From contig NZ_JAYEZO010000002.1 of the NCBI RefSeq assembly GCF_037031285.1, forward strand, positions 1,178,001 through 1,242,000: a DNA stretch of 64,000 bases, written 5' to 3'. Made by a program: the position numbers and the translations under genes. Source of the DNA: Halobellus sp. LT62 (GTDB taxonomy: Archaea > Halobacteriota > Halobacteria > Halobacteriales > Haloferacaceae). The notes under the pieces were generated by a model. The model saw nothing but the letters and a program-made list of their open reading frames with translations. It did no database searches and was not told the origin of the DNA. Numbering within the stretch: the stretch's first letter is position 1; each line of letters begins with the position of its first letter. Positions 16,648 to 25,508 of the stretch are shown here, in pieces.

Positions 16648-18729
16648 ATGGACCATCCAGGACCGCCCCGATTCGTCGCGGTGGGGGACGCCGTCCAACT
16701 CGCCCCCCGTGACCCGGACCCGGCGGCGACGTACGCGTGGCGCGTGCGGAGCGCCCCCGCGAGCAGCGCGATCGAACTCCCCGACGACGAGCCGGTCGTC
16801 GAGTTCGTCCCGGACGCGCCGGGGACCTACGAACTCGAACTCGACGCACCCGACCGAACGCACACGCTCACGATCCGGGCGTTTCCGGGCGACCTCGCTC
16901 CCGCGGGGATTCGAGGGGGGAGGAGCGGCGCGAGCGGGCTGAGCGGCCACCAGAGCGGACCCGCTCCGCCGACCGGCGAGAGCGGCGGCGTCTCCGGGTC
17001 GGGCTCGGGTACGCACGCGCGCTCGACCGGCGGCGGTCGCCCGCGACTCCAACTCCACGGTTCCGTCGAGGGCGACGAACTCGTCGTCCGCGCCGACCCG
17101 CGACTGCATCCGGACAGCGACGCCGACCGCGACGACGTCGTCGTCGAGTTCCTGCTGGACGACCGCGACGACGTCGACGATCGGCAGATCGCGAGCGAGG
17201 GATGGATACTGCGGATTCCGACGGCCGCGGTCGAGAACCGCGTGCGGGTCCACGCGGTCGCCATCGCTGACGCCTACAGCGTTCCGGACACGATCGAATT
17301 CTCGAGAGAGGCCGTTCCGGACGGGGGAAACTCGGGAGGAACGGTTACGGTCACTGACGAGACCCACCCGGACGGCGGCGCACTCGAGGAATCCGGGTTC
17401 GAGGTCGTCCGACCCAACGACCCGCCGGAGTGGGCGCGAGACGTCACGCTGTATGAGATCTACGTGCGCGGATTCGACAGCGACGAGGGAAGGGAGTCTG
17501 ACGGGTCGGCATCGGACGCGGCGGACTCCGTCTTCGCCCGGATCGAAACGCGTCTCGACTACTTGGACGACCTCGGCGTCGACTGCCTGTGGTTGACGCC
17601 CGTACTCGAAAACGACCACGCGCCGCACGGCTACAACATAACCGACTTTTTCTCGATCGCCGAGGACCTCGGCGACCGCGAGGACTACGAGCGGTTCGTC
17701 GAGGCCGCACACGACCGCGGGATGGCGGTCCTCTTCGACCTCGTGTTGAACCACTCCGCGCGCGATCACCCGTTCTTTCGGGACGCCTACCGCAACCCCG
17801 ACTCCGAGTACTACGACTGGTACGACTGGCGGGAGGACGGCGAGCCCGAGACGTACTTCGACTGGGAGTACATCGCCAACTGGAACTTCGAGAACCTCTC
17901 GGTTCGCCGGCACCTCCTCGACGCCGTCGACGAGTGGTTCGAGGTCGCCGACGGCTTCCGATGCGATATGGCGTGGGCCGTCCCCGACACGTTCTGGAAG
18001 GAACTCAGAGAGCGGGTGAAGTCCCGAGACCCCGACTTTCTGCTCCTCGACGAAACGATCCCGTATATCGCCGACTTCCACGACGGGATGTTCGACGTCC
18101 ACTTCGACACCACGCTGTACTTCACGCTGCGGCAGGTCGGCCGCGGCGACGCCCCAGCCGACGCGATCCTCGACGCGGTCGAACAACGCGCGGCGGTCGG
18201 GTTCCCGCCGCACGCGGCGTTTATGCTCTACCTCGAAAACCACGACGAGACGCGCTACGTCGTCGAGTGCGGGGACGACGCGACGATGGCCGCCGCGGGC
18301 GCGCTCGTGACGCTTCCCGGGGTTCCGATGCTCTACGGCGGCCAGGAACTCGGCCAGCGCGGCCGCCGCGACGCCCTCGCGTGGGAGGACGCCCGCGAGG
18401 ACTTCCACGCGCACTACGCGCGGCTCCTCGAACTCCGCTCGGAGATCGACGCGCTCGGGTCGGACGGCTCGATCGATCGGATCGACTACGATGCGCAACC
18501 CAGTTCCGACACAGCGTCCGGCTCCGAGGATGCGGGCGACCGGGTCGTCGCCTTCCGACGCGCTCGCGACGGCGACGCCTACGTCTGCGTCCTCAACTTC
18601 GGCGAGTCGCCCGTGACGGTATCGCTCTCAGAAGTCGACGTCGATCCCACCGACCTCGTCTCTGGGGAAGCGCTCGCCACGGCCGAGGGGCTCGAAGTCG
18701 ACGACGTCGCCGTGTTCCGTGCAACCTGA
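16648..18729 (+). CDS. malA: GH13 alpha-amylase, MalA-like
   Basis: A 693-aa protein from the ATG at 16648. Residues 1-85 form an Ig-like domain, 90-130 are a Gly/Ser-rich linker, and 130-225 form another beta domain. The catalytic barrel starts near 255 (WARDVTLYEIYVRGF). The four GH13 regions are visible: DLVLNH, GFRCDMAW (Asp nucleophile), LLDETI (Glu acid) and ENHDETRY (Asp). It should cleave alpha-1,4-glucans or maltodextrins. There is no signal peptide, so action is probably cytoplasmic. Divergent from the tandem GH15 gene with a 156-bp shared upstream region, which suggests joint regulation of glucan use. Confidence 0.85.
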   Translation: MDHPGPPRFVAVGDAVQLAPRDPDPAATYAWRVRSAPASSAIELPDDEPVVEFVPDAPGTYELELDAPDRTHTLTIRAFPGDLAPAGIRGGRSGASGLSGHQSGPAPPTGESGGVSGSGSGTHARSTGGGRPRLQLHGSVEGDELVVRADPRLHPDSDADRDDVVVEFLLDDRDDVDDRQIASEGWILRIPTAAVENRVRVHAVAIADAYSVPDTIEFSREAVPDGGNSGGTVTVTDETHPDGGALEESGFEVVRPNDPPEWARDVTLYEIYVRGFDSDEGRESDGSASDAADSVFARIETRLDYLDDLGVDCLWLTPVLENDHAPHGYNITDFFSIAEDLGDREDYERFVEAAHDRGMAVLFDLVLNHSARDHPFFRDAYRNPDSEYYDWYDWREDGEPETYFDWEYIANWNFENLSVRRHLLDAVDEWFEVADGFRCDMAWAVPDTFWKELRERVKSRDPDFLLLDETIPYIADFHDGMFDVHFDTTLYFTLRQVGRGDAPADAILDAVEQRAAVGFPPHAAFMLYLENHDETRYVVECGDDATMAAAGALVTLPGVPMLYGGQELGQRGRRDALAWEDAREDFHAHYARLLELRSEIDALGSDGSIDRIDYDAQPSSDTASGSEDAGDRVVAFRRARDGDAYVCVLNFGESPVTVSLSEVDVDPTDLVSGEALATAEGLEVDDVAVFRAT

Positions 18730-18805
18730 CCGGACGCAGGAAACGCCGAAGCGGACCGAACCAAAACCCACAGATTCGAGTCACTCCGGTCCGTACGGCC
18801 ACGTA

Positions 18806-19057
18806 GTGACCGATTCGTACGTCTGCCCGCACTGCGGGCGCGTGGAGGAGCGCCCCTACCGAGTCCGACTCATCATCCTCACGTGTCCGGACTGCGGCGA
18901 AAACGGCAGATTCCTCCACGAATCGCTTGTCGACCAGCTCGACGACGTCCCCGAGACGCAGCGTCCGGAGGACTGGACCGAGATGCCGCTCGACGAGCGC
19001 TTGCAGTACGCCGTTCGGGAGGGGCTGCTCGATATCGGTTTCACTGGGCCGATCTGA
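18806..19057 (+). CDS. Small zinc-ribbon protein
   Basis: An 83-aa protein from GTG at 18806, giving VTDSYVCPHCGRV. Two cysteine pairs, CPHC and CPDC, are about 24 residues apart and probably bind zinc. The rest is acidic and helical (PLDERLQYAVREGLLDIGF). A longer frame begins at 18719 inside the end of the amylase gene but has non-haloarchaeal composition before the GTG. I do not recognise the family. It may be co-transcribed with the amylase, which ends 76 nt upstream. Confidence 0.6.
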   Translation: MTDSYVCPHCGRVEERPYRVRLIILTCPDCGENGRFLHESLVDQLDDVPETQRPEDWTEMPLDERLQYAVREGLLDIGFTGPI

Positions 19058-19135
19058 CGTCGCCGGGAGGAACCGTCCCTGCGGTCGGGCGTAATCGTCC
19101 CTGCTGCTGGACGTAACCGGTCCCCGGTTTCGGGG

Positions 19136-21424
19136 TTACGACGCGGCGCGAGCGTCCATCTCCACGGAAACACCGTCGACGTAATCGCCATCGGGACCGA
19201 CCCACGTGCCCTCGTAGCCGCATTCGGTCGTGAGCCGACAGACGCGCGTCTCCGGCGGCCAGACGACGCGAACGCCCTCCTCACCGTTGTCGACGGTTAC
19301 CTCCTGTCGGTAGGTGACGCTCGACCCGCCGACCCCGACGAACGTCACCACCAGATCGACCTCCGCGCCGTCGTCGGCGAGCGGGACGCTCCGCCAGCGC
19401 GACCCGCCCTCGTATCTGAGGTTTTCGACTCGTGCCGCGTCGGGACCGATCGTCCACTCCACGGTCACGGTCTCGTTCGAGCGGTCGGTTCCGCTCGACC
19501 GCGCCGTCTCGTTCGAGCGCGCCGCGTCGGGAACCGAGTAGCGGGCGTACCCCTCCGGCGTTTCGACTCTCACGCTCACGCTCTCGGCGGACGCGGGGAC
19601 GCCGACCGCCGTCGTCGCGCTGACCGGTTCGTCGAAGACGCGGAGGCGCTGGATCTCCGGGTTCACGGGGTTGTACGCGCCCGTCCAATCGCCGCGGTAG
19701 GTGAACCGATACGGCGTCCGGTTCATCGCCGCCAACACGTCCAGATCGCGCTCGGGGCTCCCGTCGGTGGCGTACACCACGTCGCCGTCGTAGCCGGAGC
19801 CGTACCGGAGATACTGGAACGGGTGGGCCTGCCAGTCGCCGTACGGGTCGGGGGTGAACACGAGCGCGTCGTCGAAGTCGCGCCCCTCGAAGGGCTCGTA
19901 GGTCGCTTCCAGACTCTCCGTCCGCCGCTCGTTGGCCGCGAACGGGTCGTCGAGAACCGCTCGCTCCGCGGAGGCGACGACCGGCGCGGTGACGATCAGC
20001 CCGACGAGGACGAGGAGTCGCGCGCGTCGTCGAGAGAGTCCCACGCCGAGCTTTCGTCCCCGTTCGCTGAGCAGCGAGACCGCCCCGCGGCAGACGAAGG
20101 CGACCCCGGCCGCCCCGAACACCGCGACCGGAACGAGCGCGTCGAAGTGGTAAAACGGCCCCAAGAGGTCGATGAGGCCGTTTCTGAGACCGTTGTGCGT
20201 TCCCCAGAAGTACGCCTCACCGAGGAACACCGCCGGGAGCACCGCGAAGAGGACGACAGCGACCTCGCTCTCAGACATCCCGCTCGCGGGGTCGAATCGG
20301 GGTCGCGATTCGGCGTCGTCGTCGAGGAGGCCCGCCGGAAGGAACCGATCTCGCTCGCGCCAGACCGCCGCGAGGACGCCGACCGCCGCGAGGGCGGTTC
20401 CGATCGTCCCGGCGGCGACCCACTCGGTGAAGAAGTCCTCGGTCACCCTCGCCGTCACGTCGGCGGCGAGTTCGGGCGTGTACTCGCGCTCGTAGTTGAG
20501 GATCTCTCGCGTCCCGAACCCGATGCCGTCGTTCGGCGCGAAAGCGGCGTATGGGAACGTCAGCACGTCCCCCGTCACGACCGCGTTGTACGCGAGCGTC
20601 AGGCCGACGAACGCCGCGCCGGGAATCGCGATCGCCAGCGATCTCGCGAACACGGTCCGATCGCGCACCTGCCAGTCACCGAGCCGCGGGCTCCAGCCCG
20701 ATCGCCGCCACGAGACGCCGAGCGAAACGAGCGTGTGTGCGATAAACGGAAGTGCGAACAGGACCGCCGTGTACGGACGGGCGAAGAAGGCGATCCCGAT
20801 GGCGACGCCCGCGCCCGCGCCCCACCGCCGACTGCCCGTCCGCGCGGCCCGAACGTACGCGACCGCGAACGCGACGTTCAGGGCCGTCGTCGGCGCGTAC
20901 GAGAGGAACGTCGACGACGTGAGGAGGAACAGCGGCGACCCGGCGAGGAGGGGAATCGAAAGCAGACCGACCCGGCGATCGAACGCGGCCGATCCGAGGA
21001 GGTAGACGCCCGCCGCGGTCCCGGCGGCGACGAGTCCCAGCGCGATGTTCCAGTCGCCGAGCAGCCGGCCGACGGCGAAGACCGCCGGCGCGACCGGGGA
21101 GTACTTCCCGTACATCCGAACGTCGCCGCCGACCTCGTCGACGACGAAGAACCACGGCCTGACGGCGTCCCACGGAATCGCCCCCGGCCGGAGGAAGAGC
21201 TTCCCCTCTAAGAGCATCGCGGCCTGATAGAGGTAGACGCCCTCGTCGTCGTTGACGGAGTGGTAGGCGAAGAGATCGATCGCCAGCTCGTAGACGAGCA
21301 CGCCGACGGCGAGCGTGAGAAACGCCGCGAGAACGCGCTCGGGACGTTCACACGCGGCGACGCCGACGCGTCGAAGGAGCGACCGCATTCGTCCGGAAAC
21401 GCCCGAGTGTGGTCGCCGAGACAC
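19136..21424 (-). CDS. Polytopic membrane protein, GT39/DUF7846-like glycosyltransferase
   Basis: A 762-aa protein with about ten hydrophobic segments in the first 500 residues and a large extracellular-type beta domain at the C-terminus. After the first segment it has NDDEGVYLYQAAMLL, the acidic loop typical of PMT/ArnT-type (GT-C) glycosyltransferases, and later FFARPYTA. These enzymes use lipid-linked sugars outside the membrane. The acceptor is unknown. It starts 3 nt after the iron-type ABC ATPase stop and so probably belongs to that operon, which is unusual. The start could instead be the ATG 12 codons further in. Confidence 0.65.
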   Translation of the reverse strand: MSRRPHSGVSGRMRSLLRRVGVAACERPERVLAAFLTLAVGVLVYELAIDLFAYHSVNDDEGVYLYQAAMLLEGKLFLRPGAIPWDAVRPWFFVVDEVGGDVRMYGKYSPVAPAVFAVGRLLGDWNIALGLVAAGTAAGVYLLGSAAFDRRVGLLSIPLLAGSPLFLLTSSTFLSYAPTTALNVAFAVAYVRAARTGSRRWGAGAGVAIGIAFFARPYTAVLFALPFIAHTLVSLGVSWRRSGWSPRLGDWQVRDRTVFARSLAIAIPGAAFVGLTLAYNAVVTGDVLTFPYAAFAPNDGIGFGTREILNYEREYTPELAADVTARVTEDFFTEWVAAGTIGTALAAVGVLAAVWRERDRFLPAGLLDDDAESRPRFDPASGMSESEVAVVLFAVLPAVFLGEAYFWGTHNGLRNGLIDLLGPFYHFDALVPVAVFGAAGVAFVCRGAVSLLSERGRKLGVGLSRRRARLLVLVGLIVTAPVVASAERAVLDDPFAANERRTESLEATYEPFEGRDFDDALVFTPDPYGDWQAHPFQYLRYGSGYDGDVVYATDGSPERDLDVLAAMNRTPYRFTYRGDWTGAYNPVNPEIQRLRVFDEPVSATTAVGVPASAESVSVRVETPEGYARYSVPDAARSNETARSSGTDRSNETVTVEWTIGPDAARVENLRYEGGSRWRSVPLADDGAEVDLVVTFVGVGGSSVTYRQEVTVDNGEEGVRVVWPPETRVCRLTTECGYEGTWVGPDGDYVDGVSVEMDARAAS

Positions 21425-21427
21425 GAT

Positions 21428-22654
21428 TCAGTCGCCGTAGCGGGAGTCGTCTTCGGGGCGCTGCTCCCGCGGGAACCACGCGAGCTCGTGGTCCGCGTCC
21501 AGTTCGAGATCGACCGGGCCGGCATTGGGGACGTCCTCGTCGTGGTTGTGCATGCACTGGATCGACTCCCCAGTTTCCAATTCGACCTCGTAGAGGAACG
21601 TCGGACCCAGATACCGCCGGGCGACGACGCGCCCGCAACTGGATTCGACGCCCTCGCAGTCGAGCGACCGGACGCTCACGTCGTCCGGGCGGACGAGCAG
21701 GTCGATTCGCGTGTGATCGTACTCCGGGGCGAGCCCGTGGATCTGCTCGCGCGGGACCGTCCCGAGATCGGTCTCGACGACGTCGCCGGAGACGTAGCCG
21801 GGGACGAAGCTGGCGTATCCTAAGAAGGCGGCGACGAACCGGGATTCGGGGTGCTGGAAGACGCCCTCGGGCTCGCCGATCTGCTCGATCTGGCCGTCGT
21901 TCATCACGGCGACGCGGTCGGAGATCGACAGCGCCTCCTCTTGGTCGTGCGTCACGGAGACGGCCGTCACGCCGGTCTCCTTGATGATCCGTCGGACCTC
22001 CTCGCGCATCTCCACGCGGAGGTCGACGTCGAGGTTCGAGAACGGCTCGTCGAGCAAGAGGATCTCGGGTTCGGGCGCGAGTGAGCGCGCGAGGGCGACG
22101 CGTTGCTGTTGACCGCCGGAGAGTTGATCCGGGTAGCTCTCGCCCTGATCGTCGAGGTCGACCAGTTCGAGGAGTTCGTCGACGCGCTCGCCGACCTCGT
22201 CGTCGGGACGGTCTTTCAGCCCGAAGGCGACGTTCTCGCGCGCCGTGAGGTGGGGAAAGAGCGCGAACTCTTGGAAGACGACGCCGACGCCGCGCTCCTC
22301 CGGCGGCACGAACGTCGACCCCGACACCGACGTCCCGTTCAGCCGCACCGCGCCGGTGTCCGGGCGTTCGAGCCCCGCGACGAGCCGCAGCGTCGTCGTC
22401 TTCCCGCAGCCCGAGGGCCCCAACAGGGTCAGAATCTCGCCCTCGCGGACCGAAAGCGAGAGGTCCTGCACGACCAGTTCGGAGCCGTAGGACTTGCCGA
22501 GCCCGTCCAGTTCGAGCACGACGTCGGCGTCGGCGTCGACAGTCGACGGGCCGGGGAGCGACTCCGTGTCCGCTCGTCGTTCGCCGTCGTCGTCGCCGGT
22601 TTCGATCCGTTGCTCCGCGTCCGACTCCACCGCAGCCTGTGTGCTATTTGACAT
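21428..22654 (-). CDS. ABC transporter ATP-binding protein, Fe3+/thiamine/spermidine (FbpC/PotA-like) type
   Basis: A 408-aa ATPase. A disordered acidic leader (1-45) precedes the nucleotide-binding domain with Walker A GPSGCGKT, Q-loop FQEFALFPH, signature LSGGQQQR, Walker B ILLLDEP and the switch His (VTHDQEEAL). A C-terminal TOBE-like domain carries VRPDDVSVRS. The start overlaps the permease stop by 11 nt, so translation is coupled. With the adjacent permease and substrate-binding lipoprotein it forms an importer, most likely for ferric iron given the iron-box-like operator upstream of the operon. Confidence 0.85.
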   Translation of the reverse strand: MSNSTQAAVESDAEQRIETGDDDGERRADTESLPGPSTVDADADVVLELDGLGKSYGSELVVQDLSLSVREGEILTLLGPSGCGKTTTLRLVAGLERPDTGAVRLNGTSVSGSTFVPPEERGVGVVFQEFALFPHLTARENVAFGLKDRPDDEVGERVDELLELVDLDDQGESYPDQLSGGQQQRVALARSLAPEPEILLLDEPFSNLDVDLRVEMREEVRRIIKETGVTAVSVTHDQEEALSISDRVAVMNDGQIEQIGEPEGVFQHPESRFVAAFLGYASFVPGYVSGDVVETDLGTVPREQIHGLAPEYDHTRIDLLVRPDDVSVRSLDCEGVESSCGRVVARRYLGPTFLYEVELETGESIQCMHNHDEDVPNAGPVDLELDADHELAWFPREQRPEDDSRYGD

Positions 22655-24248
22655 CGTATCCCTCCTGTCTGAGTATCACGAGCATCGAGAGTCCAGAAAC
22701 GAACAACAAGACCAGCGCCGGAACCGCCGCCTGTCCGAAGTACCCCGATTCATACGCTGTCCAGATATGTGTGACCAGCGTGGTAAAACCCGACGGTCGC
22801 AAGAGCAGCGTCGCGGGCAGTTCCTTCATCGTCGTCAGGAACACGAGCGCCGCGCCGCCGAACAGCCCCGGCGCGACCAGCGGGAGCGTCACGTAGCGGA
22901 ACGCGCCCGCCGACGTCTGCCCGAGCGTGCGTGCGGCCTCCGGGAGCGCCGGGTCGACCGAGAGGAACGACGCCCGCAGCGACCCGACCGACTGGGGCAG
23001 AAAGCGGATCACGTACGCGAACACGAGGAGATACAGCGTCTGGTAGATCGGCGTCGCGTACTGGCTGCCGAAGAACACCAAAGCGAGGCCGAGCACGACG
23101 CCGGGGACCGCGTAGCCGACGTAGCTGACCCGCTCGAACGCCGCCGGGAGCAGTCCGTCGTATCGCGCCGAGAGGTACGCGATCGGAATCCCGGCCACGA
23201 CGGCGACGGCGGCGGCCGCGGCGGCGACGGTGACGGAGTTCAGCGCGTAGGCCCACTCGAAGGCGAGCGACTGGTTCACCGTCGCCGAGGCGGTGCCGAG
23301 CCACGAGAGGAGGATCGCCAGCGGGACGACGAGCGCGAGTCCCGCGACGAGCGCCGCGAACCCCATCGCGGGATAGCGCCACGCCCCGAGCGAGACCGCG
23401 GCGCGGGAGCGCCCCCCGGCGGTCGTCCGCTCCTCGCCGCGAACGCGGGACTCGAGCCACAGGATGAAGAGCGTCACCGCGACCAGTTGTAAGGAAAGCA
23501 GCGTGGCGGTGTCGCGGCCGAACGTCCCGAACTCGACGAAGATGACCCGCGTGAACACGTCGTAGCGCATAATCGACGGCGTGCCGAAGTCCGCGAGGAC
23601 GTACAGCCCCGACAGCAGCGCGCCCGCGGCGACCGCGGGGCGGATCTGCGGGACCGTCACCCGCCGGAACGTCTCCCAGCGATCGTGTTCGAGCGTCCGC
23701 GCCGCGTCGATCAGCGTCGTGTCCATCGACTTCAGCGCCGCTCGCGCGGTGATGTACACGTACGGATAGGTGTACAGCGTGAGGATCAACACGGTGCCTT
23801 CGAGGCCGTAGATCTCGGGGATGCGCTCGACGCCGATCGGGGCCAGAAGCCGTTGAAAGCTCCCCTGTGGACCGAACGCCGAGACGAACGCGAACGCCCC
23901 GACGTAACTCGGAATAACCAAGGGAAGAGAGACGATGATCGTCCAGAACCGGCGGAACGGCAAGTCGGTTCTGACCGTCAGATACGCGAGTGGGACGCCG
24001 ATGAGTACGCAGGCGGCCGTCGTCAGTGCGACGAGGAACGCACTGTTGAGAAATACCTCGAGCGTCGTCGGCCGCGTGAGAAGCGCAATCGCCTCGTCGA
24101 CGCCGACTTCCAAACCCGTCTTGACGAGCCACAGGACCGGCAGCAACACCGCGGCCGCCACTGCGGCCGCCGCGACCGACACGCCGAGCGGGAGTTCCGA
24201 CTCTTCGCCGCCCTCGTCGTCCGCCGTCGTCCGGTGCTCTGTGGCCAT
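22644..24248 (-). CDS. ABC transporter permease, FbpB-like double-length
   Basis: A 534-aa membrane protein with about 12 hydrophobic segments in two homologous halves, as in FbpB-type permeases that are fused dimers. Each half holds an EAA-like loop for ATPase contact (IDAARTLEHDRWETFRRV and PEAARTLGQTSAGAFRYV). It lies 36 nt after the substrate-binding protein gene and overlaps the ATPase gene. It moves the substrate across the membrane; the operator upstream of the operon argues for ferric iron. Confidence 0.85.
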   Translation of the reverse strand: MATEHRTTADDEGGEESELPLGVSVAAAAVAAAVLLPVLWLVKTGLEVGVDEAIALLTRPTTLEVFLNSAFLVALTTAACVLIGVPLAYLTVRTDLPFRRFWTIIVSLPLVIPSYVGAFAFVSAFGPQGSFQRLLAPIGVERIPEIYGLEGTVLILTLYTYPYVYITARAALKSMDTTLIDAARTLEHDRWETFRRVTVPQIRPAVAAGALLSGLYVLADFGTPSIMRYDVFTRVIFVEFGTFGRDTATLLSLQLVAVTLFILWLESRVRGEERTTAGGRSRAAVSLGAWRYPAMGFAALVAGLALVVPLAILLSWLGTASATVNQSLAFEWAYALNSVTVAAAAAAVAVVAGIPIAYLSARYDGLLPAAFERVSYVGYAVPGVVLGLALVFFGSQYATPIYQTLYLLVFAYVIRFLPQSVGSLRASFLSVDPALPEAARTLGQTSAGAFRYVTLPLVAPGLFGGAALVFLTTMKELPATLLLRPSGFTTLVTHIWTAYESGYFGQAAVPALVLLFVSGLSMLVILRQEGYDVK

Positions 24249-24284
24249 CGTGAGGTCTCTTCTCCGTCGCCGGAGGCCCCGAGA

Positions 24285-25463
24285 TCAGAGGACGCCCGTC
24301 TCCCGGAGGAGTTCGATCGTCGTCTCGAGGTCTGACAGTTGTGAGAGGTTTAACTCCTCGGGCGGGTTCAACTCGTCGATCGTCGGGAGCCGACCGATGG
24401 GCTCGACTTCCGGGACGAGCGGGTACTCGAACGTGGTCCGCGCGAAGTAGTCCTGCGCCTCAGCCGAGAGCAGGTGCCGGACGAAGTTGGCCGCGAGCGT
24501 CGAGTCCTCGGCGGTGTCGAGGACGCACGCCCCGGCGACGTTGAACACCGCGCCCGCGTCGTTCTGTGTAAACGCGGTCGAAAGCGGGGCCGACTGGCCG
24601 CGTCGAGCGAGCACGCGCTGGATGTAGTAGTGGTTCGTCAGTCCGGCCGAGATCTCGCCGTCGGCGACCGCCCGGGCGATCTGGAACTCGTCGCCGTACT
24701 GGCTCACCCCGAGGTCTTGCATTCCGGACAGCCACTCGCGGGTGGCGTCTTCGCCTTCGAGGACCCGCATCGCCGTGATGAACGCTTGGAACGAGGAGTA
24801 CGTCGGGGCCCAGCCGAGTTCGCCCTCGAATTCGGCGGTCTCCGGGAACGCCATAATGCTGTCGGGGATGTCGGACTCGGAGAACGTGTCCGTGTTGTAC
24901 GGAACCGACCGCGCGCGCCCGGAGGTACCAATCCACGAGTCGTCGGGGGATCGGAAGCTCTGGGGGACGAAGTCGAGGACCTCCTGTGGGAGCGGCTGCG
25001 TCCGGTTCATATCCGCGAGCGCGCCCAGTGCGCCCGCGTTCACGGAGTAGAAGACGTCGGCGGGGCTGTTGTCGCCCTCGATGTCGATCTGGTTGACGAG
25101 CTCCGCGGCGGAGTTGTACTGCGGGCGGACCGTGAAGTTCGGATACAGGTCCTCGATGAAGCCGACGAGCTCACCGACGAGCGCCTCTCCCCGCCCCGAG
25201 TACAGCGTCAGCTCGCCTTCGAGGTCGGGCATCTCCGACATCGGGACGCCCGAGAGCTCGCGACTGCCGAAGGGCGACTGCCCGGATCCGATCTGTTCGG
25301 GACCGCTTTCGCCTCCGGCGGATCCGCCGTCTTCGGTTTCGGTCTCGGTTCCGTTTCCGTTATCTCCCGGCGTGTTACACCCTGCGACTCCGACGATGCC
25401 CGCGGCGGCCGCCGCCTGCAGGAACCGACGGCGCGTTCGGGGCGTTCCGTGTTGTTCGTTCAT
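24285..25463 (-). CDS. Iron-type ABC substrate-binding lipoprotein (FbpA-like), Tat exported
   Basis: A 392-aa protein. The N-terminus has TRRRFLQ (Tat motif, residues 10-16), a hydrophobic stretch and a lipobox ending GVAGC with Cys29 as the probable lipid anchor. A Gly/Glu-rich linker follows, then a type II binding-protein fold (LTLYSGRGEALVGELVGF near residue 85), the opening typical of ferric-binding FbpA homologues. First gene of the operon. Its promoter carries an iron-box-like palindrome between TATA and start, so repression by a DtxR-type regulator under iron-replete conditions is expected. Confidence 0.85.
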   Translation of the reverse strand: MNEQHGTPRTRRRFLQAAAAAGIVGVAGCNTPGDNGNGTETETEDGGSAGGESGPEQIGSGQSPFGSRELSGVPMSEMPDLEGELTLYSGRGEALVGELVGFIEDLYPNFTVRPQYNSAAELVNQIDIEGDNSPADVFYSVNAGALGALADMNRTQPLPQEVLDFVPQSFRSPDDSWIGTSGRARSVPYNTDTFSESDIPDSIMAFPETAEFEGELGWAPTYSSFQAFITAMRVLEGEDATREWLSGMQDLGVSQYGDEFQIARAVADGEISAGLTNHYYIQRVLARRGQSAPLSTAFTQNDAGAVFNVAGACVLDTAEDSTLAANFVRHLLSAEAQDYFARTTFEYPLVPEVEPIGRLPTIDELNPPEELNLSQLSDLETTIELLRETGVL

Positions 25464-25469
25464 AGTTGA

Positions 25470-25485
25470 TTTAGGCTTACCTAAA
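25470..25485. promoter_or_regulatory. DtxR/IdeR-type iron box, operator 1
   Basis: TTTAGGCTTACCTAAA: two 6-bp complementary arms around four bases. It lies 7-22 nt before the ATG of the substrate-binding protein, directly downstream of the TATA box, so a bound repressor would cover the transcription start. Confidence 0.75.
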
Positions 25486-25486
25486 A

Positions 25487-25494
25487 TTTATATA
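25487..25494 (-). promoter_or_regulatory. TATA box of the iron ABC operon
   Basis: Minus strand TATATAAA, centred about 27 nt before the ATG at 25463. It indicates a leaderless transcript that starts within or beside operator 1. Confidence 0.75.
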
Positions 25495-25508
25495 CCTTCC
25501 GATACGGT

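Noticed and set aside
16492-18498. N-terminal extension of about 669 residues on the GH15 frame
   Set aside because: It is antisense to the GH13 gene, has no family similarity, and a TATA-like box supports the start at 16491.
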